Part shown: positions 1 through 7,127 of the stretch, in pieces
How positions within the stretch are numbered: the stretch's first letter is position 1
Layout: each line of letters opens with the position of its first letter
Assembly: GCA_944371685.1 (NCBI GenBank)
Contig: CALVXV010000030.1
Span: 1-10,646 of the forward strand
Direction of reading: 5' to 3'
DNA: 10,646 nucleotides
From: an uncultured Bacilli bacterium
Lineage (GTDB): Bacteria > Bacillota_I > Bacilli_A > RF39 > UBA660
Made by a program: the position numbers and the translations under genes
Notes under the pieces: generated by a model
Told to the model about the DNA's origin: nothing
Databases searched by the model: none
The model's input: the letters and a program-made list of their open reading frames with translations, nothing else

Positions 1-13
1 GTTCTTTACTCAC
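1..13 (-). CDS. Start of a truncated gene downstream of sufU, leaving the window
   Basis: Only the first four codons are visible: a GTG start at 13-11, then codons for Ser-Lys-Glu before the window ends. The start is supported by a ribosome binding site, AGGTGA (minus strand, 24-19), with a five-base spacer. It lies 47 bases beyond the sufU stop, with no convincing terminator between, so it is probably the next gene of the same operon. In many Firmicutes sufU is followed by sufB, so SufB is the leading guess from context alone. Four residues cannot identify a family. Confidence 0.45.
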
Positions 14-60
14 TATAATCACCTAATAACATTATACTAGATTTTTATAGAAATAAAAAG

Positions 61-507
61 CTATTTTTCATTTAGCTTTTCATTATCTTTTAATTTATTT
101 AATATTTTTTCGATGCCCCACCACGATAATAATGCACATTTTTTACGATTTGGATTTTTGTATATATCGTCATATACAATGGCTTCTTCTAAAACTTCTT
201 TGTCATATGGTTTTTCATCTAGCATGTTTAAAAAGTTTTGAAGGATGTTTTCAACTTGCTGTTTGGTTTTACCAATTAATACTGTGGTCATGATGGATGC
301 GGATGATATACATATAGCGCAAGCTTCACCATCAAATCTAATATCTTTAATGATGCCATTTTCAATTTTGACTTCTAAGTTTAACTCATCAATACAGCTT
401 TCGTTATTCATATTTGTTTTTAAATATGAATCATCATTTAGTAGTCCTTTGTTTTTTGGGTTTTGATAGTTTTCTAAGATTATTTCTCTTTTTAAATTAT
501 TGTCCAT
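61..507 (-). CDS. sufU: SufU-type Fe-S cluster assembly / sulfur-transfer protein
   Basis: This 148-residue cytoplasmic protein of the IscU/SufU family would accept sulfur from the cysteine desulfurase SufS during Fe-S cluster assembly. The three family cysteines are present: Cys38 in a Cys-x-Asp motif (Asp40), Cys63 in a GEAC motif, and Cys124 in RKKCALLSWWGIEK. The gap from the second to the third cysteine is about 61 residues, which fits the zinc-binding SufU type of Firmicutes; IscU has a gap in the low forties. Two oddities are visible. The usual CGD sequence reads CID, and an extra Cys66 lies three residues after Cys63. The ATG at 507 follows an AAGGTGA site (519-513). The start overlaps the end of the upstream paralogue gene by 11 bases, so the two are very likely co-transcribed and translationally coupled. 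No sufS, sufB, sufC or sufD is complete in the window. Confidence 0.88.
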   Translation of the reverse strand: MDNNLKREIILENYQNPKNKGLLNDDSYLKTNMNNESCIDELNLEVKIENGIIKDIRFDGEACAICISSASIMTTVLIGKTKQQVENILQNFLNMLDEKPYDKEVLEEAIVYDDIYKNPNRKKCALLSWWGIEKILNKLKDNEKLNEK

Positions 508-1189
508 TTATATCACCTTCATGTTCTCCATAAACTGTTTCATCTAATTCAAAGTAAAAATTCCTTAATTGTTCAAATGAGCAAAAGAAAATGGTTGGGA
601 GGTTCAAAGTTGCTTTTTCTTTTAGCGTCTTTATGACATCTTCGATGTGATCAGATTTTTTAGTGTTTAATTTATTTATTTGTTTATCTTTATAAATTGA
701 TATACCACACTTTCCTTGGCTATATAGGGGTTCGTTGGTAGCAAATAAGATGTCGGCTTCGATGATGCTACTGATAATTTTAGCAATATTATAGATAGTG
801 TTCATGAGTGTTAAATTATGGGTTTGTCTTTCAATTTTTGTTTCTTCAACAATTTCTTTTATTCTAGTAAATAGTTGATCATCGTCTTTGCTTTCGCATG
901 ATAGTTCAGCATACATTTTACCATGATGAGATCTTATATTAAATTCACTATTAGGAATCTCTAAAGTAAGGTCGATTAGTCTACCTATGGTATTTAGGTG
1001 AGCATGGTCTAATGTTAAAATTATATAGGCAACTTTATTTTTTCCATGACCTTTACTGGCTAAGGTTGGGATGATTCCATTATTATAGCAGGTATGTAAT
1101 AGCAATTCCAGTGAACGTGAATCTTCTGCCATATCGTGAAAATAGATTGATCTTTCGTTTGAATCTTGAATATTTATATTTTTAATCAT
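497..1189 (-). CDS. Conserved hypothetical protein, paralogue B of a tandem pair
   Basis: The function is not recognised. The 230-residue product is soluble, with no signal peptide or membrane segment. I place the start at the ATG at 1189 because AAGGAGAC lies just before it; a longer reading frame back to 1276 would overlap the upstream gene and lacks such a site. It aligns along its length with the gene just upstream. Shared features are FHD-x-AE (His18, Asp19), a segment ending in GHGKNKVAYI (Gly47-His48), EFNI near residue 82, and a C-terminal F-CS-E-L--FY-EL block near 202-215. The paired cysteines of paralogue A (CCRGH) are missing here: the same place reads LASKGH, so any cysteine-based chemistry or metal binding at that site is probably lost or changed. 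The gap to the upstream gene is 14 bases, and the 3' end overlaps sufU by 11 bases. Confidence 0.75.
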   Translation of the reverse strand: MIKNINIQDSNERSIYFHDMAEDSRSLELLLHTCYNNGIIPTLASKGHGKNKVAYIILTLDHAHLNTIGRLIDLTLEIPNSEFNIRSHHGKMYAELSCESKDDDQLFTRIKEIVEETKIERQTHNLTLMNTIYNIAKIISSIIEADILFATNEPLYSQGKCGISIYKDKQINKLNTKKSDHIEDVIKTLKEKATLNLPTIFFCSFEQLRNFYFELDETVYGEHEGDINGQ

Positions 1190-1203
1190 ATATAAGTCTC
1201 CTT

Positions 1204-1869
1204 TTATCTTCTTTTTGTTTTGGTATATAATGCGTTTAATTTGTGATATAACAATGTCAAATCTTCGTTTGAGCAATAATATCTAGCAAATTCGATTGTT
1301 TGATTGTGGTTAAAAATAGTATTGACGTCGATAGTTTTTAAATCATAGGGATCTTCATTTTGAAAGATTAATGTTTCACAAATGTTTTTATTTTGAAGTT
1401 GTGGTTTAAATATTGTTTCTATATAAAAGCTATTTTCCAAGGCTATTTTTGATAATTGATATGCTTTATTCATCCATGAGTTTTCTAGCTCTGGTTTTTG
1501 GGGATAGATGTTTGTCAACATTTCACATATACTTTGAAAAGTCTTGTCAGCGAGTATGGCCGGAATACGAATATCGGCCGTAATTATTTGATTTGTATTT
1601 TGAATATTAAATTCATAATCATTTATGTTTGAAATTAGATTTAATAATATTTGGAAAAATGGCAGTGTTTGTGGCTCTACTTTAAATTTAATGTAGGCTT
1701 CTTGCTCTTTGCTATGACCACGGCAGCAAGCGATTGTTTCGATTTGGTTTTGATATAAAAGTTTTAATAATTTTTCTAAGATTATTGAGCCTTCGGCAAA
1801 GTCGTGAAACGCTTTTTCTTTATTTTTAATAGTATTTATATCTAAAATCTGACCGTTATTATAATTCAC
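1204..1869 (-). CDS. Conserved hypothetical protein with CC-R-GH motif, paralogue A
   Basis: I do not recognise the family. The product is a 221-residue soluble protein beginning at a GTG codon (1869-1867), with AAGGTA about ten bases upstream; no better start is visible. The N-terminal half holds FHDFAEGS (His22, Asp23, Glu26) and ACCRGHSKEQEAYIKF (Cys48, Cys49, His52), a cluster of His/Asp/Cys residues that could form a metal or catalytic site. The middle has a DYEFNI segment shared with paralogue B, and the C-terminus has a YYCSNEDLTLLYHKL block matching FFCSFEQLRNFYFEL in paralogue B. It appears to be the first gene of an operon running A, B, sufU, then a truncated gene, and it faces away from spoVS. 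A link to sulfur or Fe-S metabolism rests on context only. Confidence 0.72.
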   Translation of the reverse strand: MNYNNGQILDINTIKNKEKAFHDFAEGSIILEKLLKLLYQNQIETIACCRGHSKEQEAYIKFKVEPQTLPFFQILLNLISNINDYEFNIQNTNQIITADIRIPAILADKTFQSICEMLTNIYPQKPELENSWMNKAYQLSKIALENSFYIETIFKPQLQNKNICETLIFQNEDPYDLKTIDVNTIFNHNQTIEFARYYCSNEDLTLLYHKLNALYTKTKRR

Positions 1870-1921
1870 TGTATCACTACCTTTTTATTGGAATATTTTT
1901 TGTTTTGCGCCATATATTTTT

Positions 1922-1949
1922 AGTATAAAGGAGGAAATAAACATGGAAA
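1922..1949 (-). promoter_or_regulatory. Possible promoter of the paralogue-sufU operon
   Basis: On the minus strand TTTCCA (1949-1944) and TATACT (1927-1922) are 16 bases apart, which would start transcription near 1916 and give a leader of about 46 bases before the GTG. The -10 is good and the -35 weak (4 of 6). It overlaps the ribosome binding site and first codons of the divergent spoVS gene, so the two transcripts might interfere. The region is AT-rich and chance matches are likely. Confidence 0.33.
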
Positions 1950-2203
1950 CACTTAAAGTACGCGCTAAAAGCAATCCTAATTCAGTGGCTGGAGCTTTAG
2001 CTAATGTTTTTCGCGAGAAAGGAACTGTTGAAATTCAAGCAATTGGAGCTGGAGCTTTGAATCAAGCTATTAAGGCTGTGGCAATTGCGAGAGGTTTTGT
2101 CGCTCCTAGTGGGAAAAATTTAATATGCATCCCAGCTTTTACCGATATTATTATCGACGGTGAGGAGCGGACGGCAATTAAACTTATTGTTGAATCAAGA
2201 TAG
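1943..2203 (+). CDS. spoVS: Stage V sporulation protein S (SpoVS)
   Basis: The 86-residue product is a near-canonical SpoVS: VRAKSNPNSVAGALANV, then a long conserved middle with IQAIGAGALNQAIKAVAIARGF, and a C-terminal PAFTDI, DGEERTAIKLIVESR. Length and sequence match the Bacillus protein almost end to end. SpoVS is a small Alba-like protein needed for normal progress through sporulation in Bacillus and is also kept in some non-sporulating bacteria, so it does not prove that this organism forms spores. The ATG is preceded by AAAGGAGG (1927-1934) with good spacing. It is the only plus-strand gene here and appears to be monocistronic. A TATAAA at 1924-1929 overlaps the ribosome binding site and is too close to serve as its -10; TTGGAA (1888-1893) with CATATA (1911-1916), 17 bases apart, is a weak alternative. 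Confidence 0.96.
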   Translation: METLKVRAKSNPNSVAGALANVFREKGTVEIQAIGAGALNQAIKAVAIARGFVAPSGKNLICIPAFTDIIIDGEERTAIKLIVESR

Positions 2204-2220
2204 ATATTTCTATCTTTTTT
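2197..2220 (+). terminator. Intrinsic terminator of spoVS, overlapping its stop codon
   Basis: AAGATAGA (2197-2204) pairs perfectly with TCTATCTT (2209-2216) around a four-base loop, and a run of T to 2220 follows. The TAG stop (2201-2203) lies inside the left arm. A second weaker plus-strand hairpin, AAGTGT (2253-2258) with ACACTT (2276-2281) followed by T residues to 2286, may act as a backup. Confidence 0.8.
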
Positions 2221-2290
2221 CTATATAAAGTATATCATAATTCTTCTTTAATAAGTGTAATTACGACAAATGTTGACACTTTTTTTATGT

Positions 2291-2315
2291 AAAAATCCAC
2301 TATAAATATTGGTGG
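2291..2315 (-). terminator. Weak candidate terminator after copA
   Basis: Just past the copA stop the minus strand can pair CCAC (2315-2312) with GTGG (2300-2297), extended by one A-T pair beyond a C/A mismatch, and ATTTTT (2296-2291) follows. The stem is short and imperfect, but position and T-tract fit the end of the rarA-copZ-copA transcript, and no better hairpin is visible before spoVS. Confidence 0.35.
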
Positions 2316-2322
2316 CATTTAT

Positions 2323-4527
2323 TTAGTTTAACTTTTTTAGTCTTAAGGTATTTAATATTACGGTGATACTACTAAACATCATGGCTATACTAGCAAGCAT
2401 TGGCGTTAATACAATATTAAAAGGTTTTAATATACCGGCGGCGATGGGAATCATAATAAGGTTATAGAAAAAGGCCCAGAAAAGATTTTGCTTGATTATT
2501 TTAAAGGTTGTTTTACTAATATTTATAAGTTTTAAAATGCTATTTAAATTATTTTGCGTCAAAATAATATCTGATGAGTCCATGGCAATATCAGTGGCAC
2601 CATGCATACTGATACTAATGTCACTTAATGATAAAGCTGGTGAATCATTAATACCATCACCACACATCATGACATATTTGTTTTCAGCTTTTAGTTTTTT
2701 GATGATTTGGGCCTTTTCGTATGGGACTACATTACTATAAACTATAGTAATACCTAATTTTTGAGCAATCTTATTAGCCACCTTTTCGTTATCACCTGTC
2801 AGCATGATCGCTCTTATGCCCTTATTTTGCAAGTCTTTAATGACAGTTGGTACGTTTTTCCTGATGATATCGTCGGCACCAATTAAAGCGATAATTTCAT
2901 TATTTTTTATGACATATATTATCGAATTACCGTTTGAAGATAGGTCATTGTCATCATCGGTGTGAACATTTTTAATATTATATTTATCTAATAATTTAGA
3001 GTTACCAAGCATTATTTCGTCATTTTCCACTTTTCCTTTGATGCCAAAACCAGGAATGTTTTCAAATGATGATACTTTTAATTTTTGAAGATGGTGTTCT
3101 TTGGCATAATCGGTAAAGGCCTGGCTAATAGGATGATTTGATTTAGCCTCAAGACTGATGGCTAACTGTAAGATTTTAGAGTTTTCTAAATCACTATAGT
3201 TTATGATTTTTGATATTTTTAATTTACCGTAGGTTAAAGTTCCTGTTTTATCAAAGACGGTGGTATCGACTTTTTGAATATTTTCTAGTATTTCACTTTT
3301 TTTAACTATAATGCCTTCTTTCGCGCATATACCTTCACTCACTATTATGGCAAGGGGTGTGGCTAAACCTAAACTACAAGGACAAGCCACAACTAAAATA
3401 GTAACAAAGGTTATTAATGATTCGCTTAAGTCTTTAGTTATAATTAAATATAGGATTAAGGTTACGATGGCAATTAAGATAACAATGGGAACAAAGATAC
3501 CGGATACTTTATCAGCCATTTTAGAAATAGGAGCTTTAGTATTACTAGCTTCGATAACTAATCTTACTATTTCTGATATCGTGGAATCTTTACCGATTTT
3601 TTCGGCTTTATATTCGATATAGCCATCATAGTTCATACTGCCGGCTAAAACTTTGGAGCCGGCCATTTTATTTACAGGTTTACTTTCGCCAGTTATAAAG
3701 GAATCATCAAAATGAGCTTGACCTAGAGTTATCTCACCATCAACGGCAATTTTTTGACCAGCTTTACAAACTAAAATATCGCCTTTTTTAATTTCATCTA
3801 AAGTGACTTCTTGATATTCTTCACCTTTTTTTATAAGGGCTTTAGACGGGGTGATGGTGACAAGTTTTTGAAGGGCTTCTTTAGTCTTATCTTTATTAAT
3901 GTTATCGATATACCGGCCTAATTTGATGAAGTAAATGACGATAGCTGATGATTCAAAGTATAAATTCATTACAGCATCGTGATGGCCTTTAAAAACTAGG
4001 TACATATTATATAGACTATATAAGAAACTGGTTATGACACCGATTCCAACTAAAGTATCCATGTTTGGAGTTTTATGGATTAAGTTTTTATAGCCGTTTT
4101 TGATAATATCAAAGCCATAGATTAAGAATGTGATGGTTAACAAAAGTAAAGTAATCATATAAGGGTATATATGTTTATGGGGATCTAAATAAGGGATGGA
4201 TGGCAAGTTTAACATGTGGCCCATAGAGATATACATTAAAATGATGGCGAGAATGGTAAAAATAATCAGTTTATGTTTTTCTTTTGTATTTTGTTTTTCT
4301 ATTTTTATTTCTTTAAATTCCCCGAGGCTTTTGAAACCAGCTTTTTTGATAAAGGTTTCTAGTTTTGGAATATCTAATATGTTTTCATCATAATCGATTG
4401 TGGTATTAGCCATGACTAGATTAACGGAAGCATTATAAATACCATTTTGTTTGTTTAAATATTTTTCTAAACCACTTGAACAAGCAGAGCAAGTCATACC
4501 ATCAATTTTTAAAATTATTCTTTTCAT
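2323..4527 (-). CDS. copA: Copper-exporting P1B-type ATPase (CopA)
   Basis: This 734-residue inner-membrane pump would use ATP to export Cu+ from the cytoplasm. Domains in order: one N-terminal heavy-metal-associated domain with GMTCSAC (Cys13, Cys16); membrane segments near 86-105, 121-141, 157-177 and 187-205; the actuator loop with TGES (279-282); segments near 341-365 and 371-396, the latter carrying the CPC ion site (382-384); the phosphorylation motif DKTGT (Asp426); the HP motif (465-466) of the nucleotide-binding domain; GDGIND (623-628); and two last segments. Tyr688-Asn689 and M717-x-SS in those last segments are typical of Cu+-selective members and argue against Zn/Cd pumps. Length is normal for a CopA with one metal-binding domain. 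The start lies eight bases after the copZ stop with only a weak ribosome binding site, so translation probably depends on coupling to copZ. No CsoR or CopY regulator or clear copper operator is in the window. Confidence 0.96.
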   Translation of the reverse strand: MKRIILKIDGMTCSACSSGLEKYLNKQNGIYNASVNLVMANTTIDYDENILDIPKLETFIKKAGFKSLGEFKEIKIEKQNTKEKHKLIIFTILAIILMYISMGHMLNLPSIPYLDPHKHIYPYMITLLLLTITFLIYGFDIIKNGYKNLIHKTPNMDTLVGIGVITSFLYSLYNMYLVFKGHHDAVMNLYFESSAIVIYFIKLGRYIDNINKDKTKEALQKLVTITPSKALIKKGEEYQEVTLDEIKKGDILVCKAGQKIAVDGEITLGQAHFDDSFITGESKPVNKMAGSKVLAGSMNYDGYIEYKAEKIGKDSTISEIVRLVIEASNTKAPISKMADKVSGIFVPIVILIAIVTLILYLIITKDLSESLITFVTILVVACPCSLGLATPLAIIVSEGICAKEGIIVKKSEILENIQKVDTTVFDKTGTLTYGKLKISKIINYSDLENSKILQLAISLEAKSNHPISQAFTDYAKEHHLQKLKVSSFENIPGFGIKGKVENDEIMLGNSKLLDKYNIKNVHTDDDNDLSSNGNSIIYVIKNNEIIALIGADDIIRKNVPTVIKDLQNKGIRAIMLTGDNEKVANKIAQKLGITIVYSNVVPYEKAQIIKKLKAENKYVMMCGDGINDSPALSLSDISISMHGATDIAMDSSDIILTQNNLNSILKLINISKTTFKIIKQNLFWAFFYNLIMIPIAAGILKPFNIVLTPMLASIAMMFSSITVILNTLRLKKLN

Positions 4528-4535
4528 AGGCTCAT

Positions 4536-4739
4536 CTACTCTACTTTAAAATCTAAATCTTCGATGGCTTCTTTTAAGGTATTTATATCGACATCTTTAT
4601 TTAATGTGATTTTAACGTTTTTTTCTATGTGACTTGCCTTGGCCTTTTCAACACCATCGATATCCATTAAAACGTTTTGAAGACGTCTTTCGCAGCCTTC
4701 ACAGGTCATTCCTTCTACTTTAAAAATAATTTCTTGCAT
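4536..4739 (-). CDS. copZ: Copper chaperone, CopZ-like HMA protein
   Basis: This is a small cytoplasmic heavy-metal-associated domain protein with the GMTCEGC metal-binding motif near its N-terminus, a ferredoxin-like fold by family, and the usual length. It would carry Cu+ to the N-terminal domain of the adjacent CopA. I choose the ATG at 4739 (67 residues) because AAAGG (4752-4748) lies eight bases upstream; the ATG two codons earlier at 4745 is only about two bases from that site. It sits 25 bases after rarA and eight bases before copA, so all three are probably on one mRNA. The second residue after the first metal-binding cysteine is Gly (CEGC), common in CopZ-type proteins. Confidence 0.9.
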   Translation of the reverse strand: MQEIIFKVEGMTCEGCERRLQNVLMDIDGVEKAKASHIEKNVKITLNKDVDINTLKEAIEDLDFKVE

Positions 4740-4764
4740 ATACATTTCCTTTCTAATTATTTGG

Positions 4765-6084
4765 TTATTTTTTATGAGCTTTTTTCCAAGCTTTGATTTT
4801 GTCTAATCTTTCTTTGAACCTCAATTCATTACCTATGGCATTTGGGGTGTAATAGGTTCTATTTTTTAAAGATGGAGGCAAACACTCCATGGTGGTTAGT
4901 TTGTCTTTATAATCGTGGGCAAACTGGTAGCCTTTACCATAGTTTAAGTCTTTCATAAGTTTGGTTGGGGCATTTCTAATAACTAGTGGGACTGGTTCAG
5001 CCAAGGTGTTTTTAGCATCAAAAGCAGCTAATCTATAGGCAACATCACTAGAGTTTGATTTAGGAGCTAGTGACATATAGATAACAGCTTCGGCTAGGTG
5101 GACATTACATTCTGGCATACCTAAAAAGTGGCAGGCTTGATAGACGTTTATGGCCACGTTTAGAGCGTTTGTATCGGCAAGGCCAATATCTTCAGAGGCA
5201 AATCTGGTAATTCTTCTAGCAATATATAGTGGATCTTCCCCGGCTTCTAACATTCTGGCTAGCCAGTAGACGGCAGCATCAGGATCAGAGTTACGCATTG
5301 ATTTGTGCAAAGCCGAGATGATGTTATAATGTTCTTCCCCATTTTTATCGTAAAGCAAAGCTTTTTTAGAGATACTGTTTTCAATGTTTTCTTTAGATAC
5401 TTGAATGGTGTCACCCTCTATGTTGGCATTGGTGATAATGATATCTAGGGTGGTTAGAGCATTCCTGGCATCACCACTGGCAAAGTTGGCTATTATTTTG
5501 AGATTTTCATCGCTGATATTGATTTTTTCTTTGCCAAAGCCTCGTTCATCGGTGATGGCTCTTTTAAGTAAGGTAAAAATATCATCACTAGATAGTTCTT
5601 TTAAGACGAAGACACGGCATCTTGAGAGCAAGGCGTTATTGATTTCAAATGATGGGTTTTCGGTGGTGGCGCCAATTAAGATGATGGAACCTTTTTCGAC
5701 GAATGGTAAGAAGGCGTCTTGCTGGGCTTTATTGAAACGGTGAATTTCATCGACAAAGACGATGGTTCTGACGCCTAATCTTTTGTTATTGTCGGCATCT
5801 TCCATGACTTTTTTTATTTCTTTAATGCCCGAAGTTACCGCTGAGAATGTGATGAATTTTGATTTTGTTTCATGGGCGATTATTCTAGCTAAAGTGGTTT
5901 TACCTACACCTGGTGGGCCCCAGAAAATCATCGATGAGATGTTATCGGTTTCAATCATTTTTTTTAGTAGTTTGCCCTCACCTATCAGATGGGTTTGGCC
6001 GACAAATTCACTTAAGTTTCTCGGACGCATTCTGGATGCGAGTGGTTCACTTGATTTTAATTCAAATAAGGATTGTTGATACAT
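4765..6084 (-). CDS. rarA: Replication-associated recombination ATPase RarA (MgsA)
   Basis: The 439-residue AAA+ ATPase belongs to the RarA/MgsA/WRNIP1 family, which acts at stalled replication forks and interacts with SSB. The product is complete. Visible motifs are Walker A GPPGVGKT (56-63), Walker B VFVDEIHRF (109-117), sensor 1 GATTENP (138-144), an arginine-finger region SRCR (154-157), and sensor 2 GDARNAL (204-210). The C-terminal tetramerisation part has the typical YQACHFLGMPEC (315-326) and LAPKSNSSDVAY (339-350) segments. The ATG at 6084 follows GAGGTGA (6095-6089). It begins an operon with copZ and copA and has its own promoter upstream. No LexA box is visible before it. Confidence 0.96.
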   Translation of the reverse strand: MYQQSLFELKSSEPLASRMRPRNLSEFVGQTHLIGEGKLLKKMIETDNISSMIFWGPPGVGKTTLARIIAHETKSKFITFSAVTSGIKEIKKVMEDADNNKRLGVRTIVFVDEIHRFNKAQQDAFLPFVEKGSIILIGATTENPSFEINNALLSRCRVFVLKELSSDDIFTLLKRAITDERGFGKEKINISDENLKIIANFASGDARNALTTLDIIITNANIEGDTIQVSKENIENSISKKALLYDKNGEEHYNIISALHKSMRNSDPDAAVYWLARMLEAGEDPLYIARRITRFASEDIGLADTNALNVAINVYQACHFLGMPECNVHLAEAVIYMSLAPKSNSSDVAYRLAAFDAKNTLAEPVPLVIRNAPTKLMKDLNYGKGYQFAHDYKDKLTTMECLPPSLKNRTYYTPNAIGNELRFKERLDKIKAWKKAHKK

Positions 6085-6102
6085 TTTGTCACCTCTAATA
6101 GA

Positions 6103-6131
6103 ATTATATATTATTGATAGTTTGGATTCAA
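6103..6131 (-). promoter_or_regulatory. SigmaA-type promoter of rarA-copZ-copA
   Basis: On the minus strand TTGAAT (6131-6126) and a perfect TATAAT (6108-6103) are separated by 17 bases. Transcription would start near 6096, almost at the ribosome binding site, giving an unusually short leader of about a dozen bases. No copper operator such as the TACAnnTGTA CopY box overlaps it. Confidence 0.6.
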
Positions 6132-6252
6132 GTTTAGGTTTTAAATTTAACTTAGATAAATTTAAAAATGATTTTATATGAATACATAATAAAAGCCAAA
6201 TTTAGCATATAAATCTGACTTAACTATTAATTTTTTAATCAACGATCTTAAT

Positions 6253-6672
6253 TTATTTACAAGTATATCCTTGAACTTCTAAAACTTGTTTTAGTTCGGA
6301 AATAGTTATTTTTTGACTTGTATCTATACCAATAAAACTGCCACCATGTTCTTTGGTTACAAATTTAATGCCTTCATCGGTGACACTGGCACTCATATAT
6401 GGTTTAGTTTGTCTAATCGTATTGACATAATTTTGCCTTTGATCTAATAATTCTTCTGGAAAGATCATATTAACTGTAAATGTCATATCTTTTATTTTTT
6501 GATTATTAACTTTTATTTCCAAATTGGATTTGGTTTTAATATCAGATGATGTATCTTCGGCTAGGCATGTTAAAGTTTTGGTATTTTTCAAATCTATTAT
6601 ATAGATTGATAAGGTACATCCTATGAGCAATAATACAATAAATATTATCCATGTGTGATTTCTTTTTTTCAT
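6253..6672 (-). CDS. Small membrane-anchored extracytoplasmic protein with two cysteines
   Basis: I do not recognise the family with confidence. The 139-residue product has a basic N-terminus (MKKRNH), a hydrophobic segment at about residues 8-26, and a polar extracytoplasmic domain. The segment includes LIGC (16-19), which fits a lipobox, but the residues after Cys19 stay hydrophobic (TLSIYII), so a plain membrane anchor is equally possible. The exported domain has exactly two cysteines, Cys36 and Cys138 (next to last), close to its two ends and able to form a disulfide. The layout recalls small DUF1307/YehR-like lipoproteins, but I cannot establish that. It starts seven bases after the anchored thioredoxin gene, with GGAAA just after that gene's stop, so it is probably a client or partner of the CcdA-thioredoxin pathway. 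That role is inference. Confidence 0.72.
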   Translation of the reverse strand: MKKRNHTWIIFIVLLLIGCTLSIYIIDLKNTKTLTCLAEDTSSDIKTKSNLEIKVNNQKIKDMTFTVNMIFPEELLDQRQNYVNTIRQTKPYMSASVTDEGIKFVTKEHGGSFIGIDTSQKITISELKQVLEVQGYTCK

Positions 6673-6679
6673 ATATTTC

Positions 6680-7117
6680 CTACTTTCTTAAGGCATCCAT
6701 AATCTGATTTTCATTTACTGCACCTACTAATGTTTCTTTAACTTTACCATTGTCAAATATTATGATGGTAGGTGTTGCACTAATTTCATATTTTTCGATT
6801 GTTTGCGCACTACTATCATCATTCATATCAATGGTGCCTATTTTAATATCTTTATTATTTTTGGCAATGTCAATTAGTGTAGTTAGCATGGCAACACATG
6901 GTGGACAAGAGTTTGAGGTAAATTCTAAGATGACTGGTTGATTTGCGGTTAAAATTTCTTTTTCAAAATTATCATCATTTATTTTTATGATTCCAACTTC
7001 AGCGGCTTTTTCTTTATTGGTATTATTATTTTGTGTAAAATAATAAAAAATAGTGAATGCGCATAATATAGCTATAAAAGCTAGAATTTCTATTATTAAT
7101 TTTATTTTTTTATTCAT
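6680..7117 (-). CDS. Membrane-anchored thioredoxin-like protein with CPPC active site
   Basis: The 145-residue product has one N-terminal membrane segment (about 7-26), a short linker, and a thioredoxin domain (about 43-145) that should face outside. The active site is SCPPC (Cys71, Cys74), and the conserved cis-proline is Pro116 in ATPT. CPPC replaces the CGPC of classical thioredoxin, so its redox potential may differ. It would take electrons from CcdA and reduce extracytoplasmic disulfides, as TlpA/ResA/CcmG-type proteins do. The ATG at 7117 is preceded by TAGGAGG, whose TAG is the ccdA stop codon, giving a ten-base gap and probable coupling. No cytochrome c maturation genes are nearby, so a role in general thiol repair or a dedicated client, such as the next gene's product, is more likely than haem ligation. 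Confidence 0.88.
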   Translation of the reverse strand: MNKKIKLIIEILAFIAILCAFTIFYYFTQNNNTNKEKAAEVGIIKINDDNFEKEILTANQPVILEFTSNSCPPCVAMLTTLIDIAKNNKDIKIGTIDMNDDSSAQTIEKYEISATPTIIIFDNGKVKETLVGAVNENQIMDALRK

Positions 7118-7127
7118 GTTATTCCTC

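Noticed and set aside
31..36. TATAAT on the minus strand as a promoter for the truncated left-edge gene
   Set aside because: The start site would fall at the ribosome binding site, the -35 position reads TTTTTA, and the operon arrangement makes a separate promoter unnecessary.
39..63. AT-only hairpin after the sufU stop as a terminator
   Set aside because: The stem is made only of A-T pairs (TTTTTAT with ATAAAAA) and has no clean T-tract, so it would be too weak to separate sufU from the next gene.
1190..1276. A longer N-terminus for paralogue B, starting at 1276
   Set aside because: It would overlap the upstream gene by over 70 bases and has no clear ribosome binding site, while the ATG at 1189 has AAGGAGAC just before it and aligns with the start of the paralogue.
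1924..1929. TATAAA as the -10 of spoVS
   Set aside because: Transcription would start downstream of, or within, the AAAGGAGG ribosome binding site at 1927-1934, so the mRNA would lack it.
3311..3622. Plus-strand open frame inside copA
   Set aside because: It is the antisense shadow of the copA membrane and CPC region, which is strongly conserved in the minus-strand frame.
6190..6206. GCTAAATTTGGC followed by TTTTATT as a terminator for the ccdA operon
   Set aside because: The sequence is a near palindrome that leaves only about four stem pairs, one of them G-U, once a loop is allowed. It may contribute, but the evidence is too thin.
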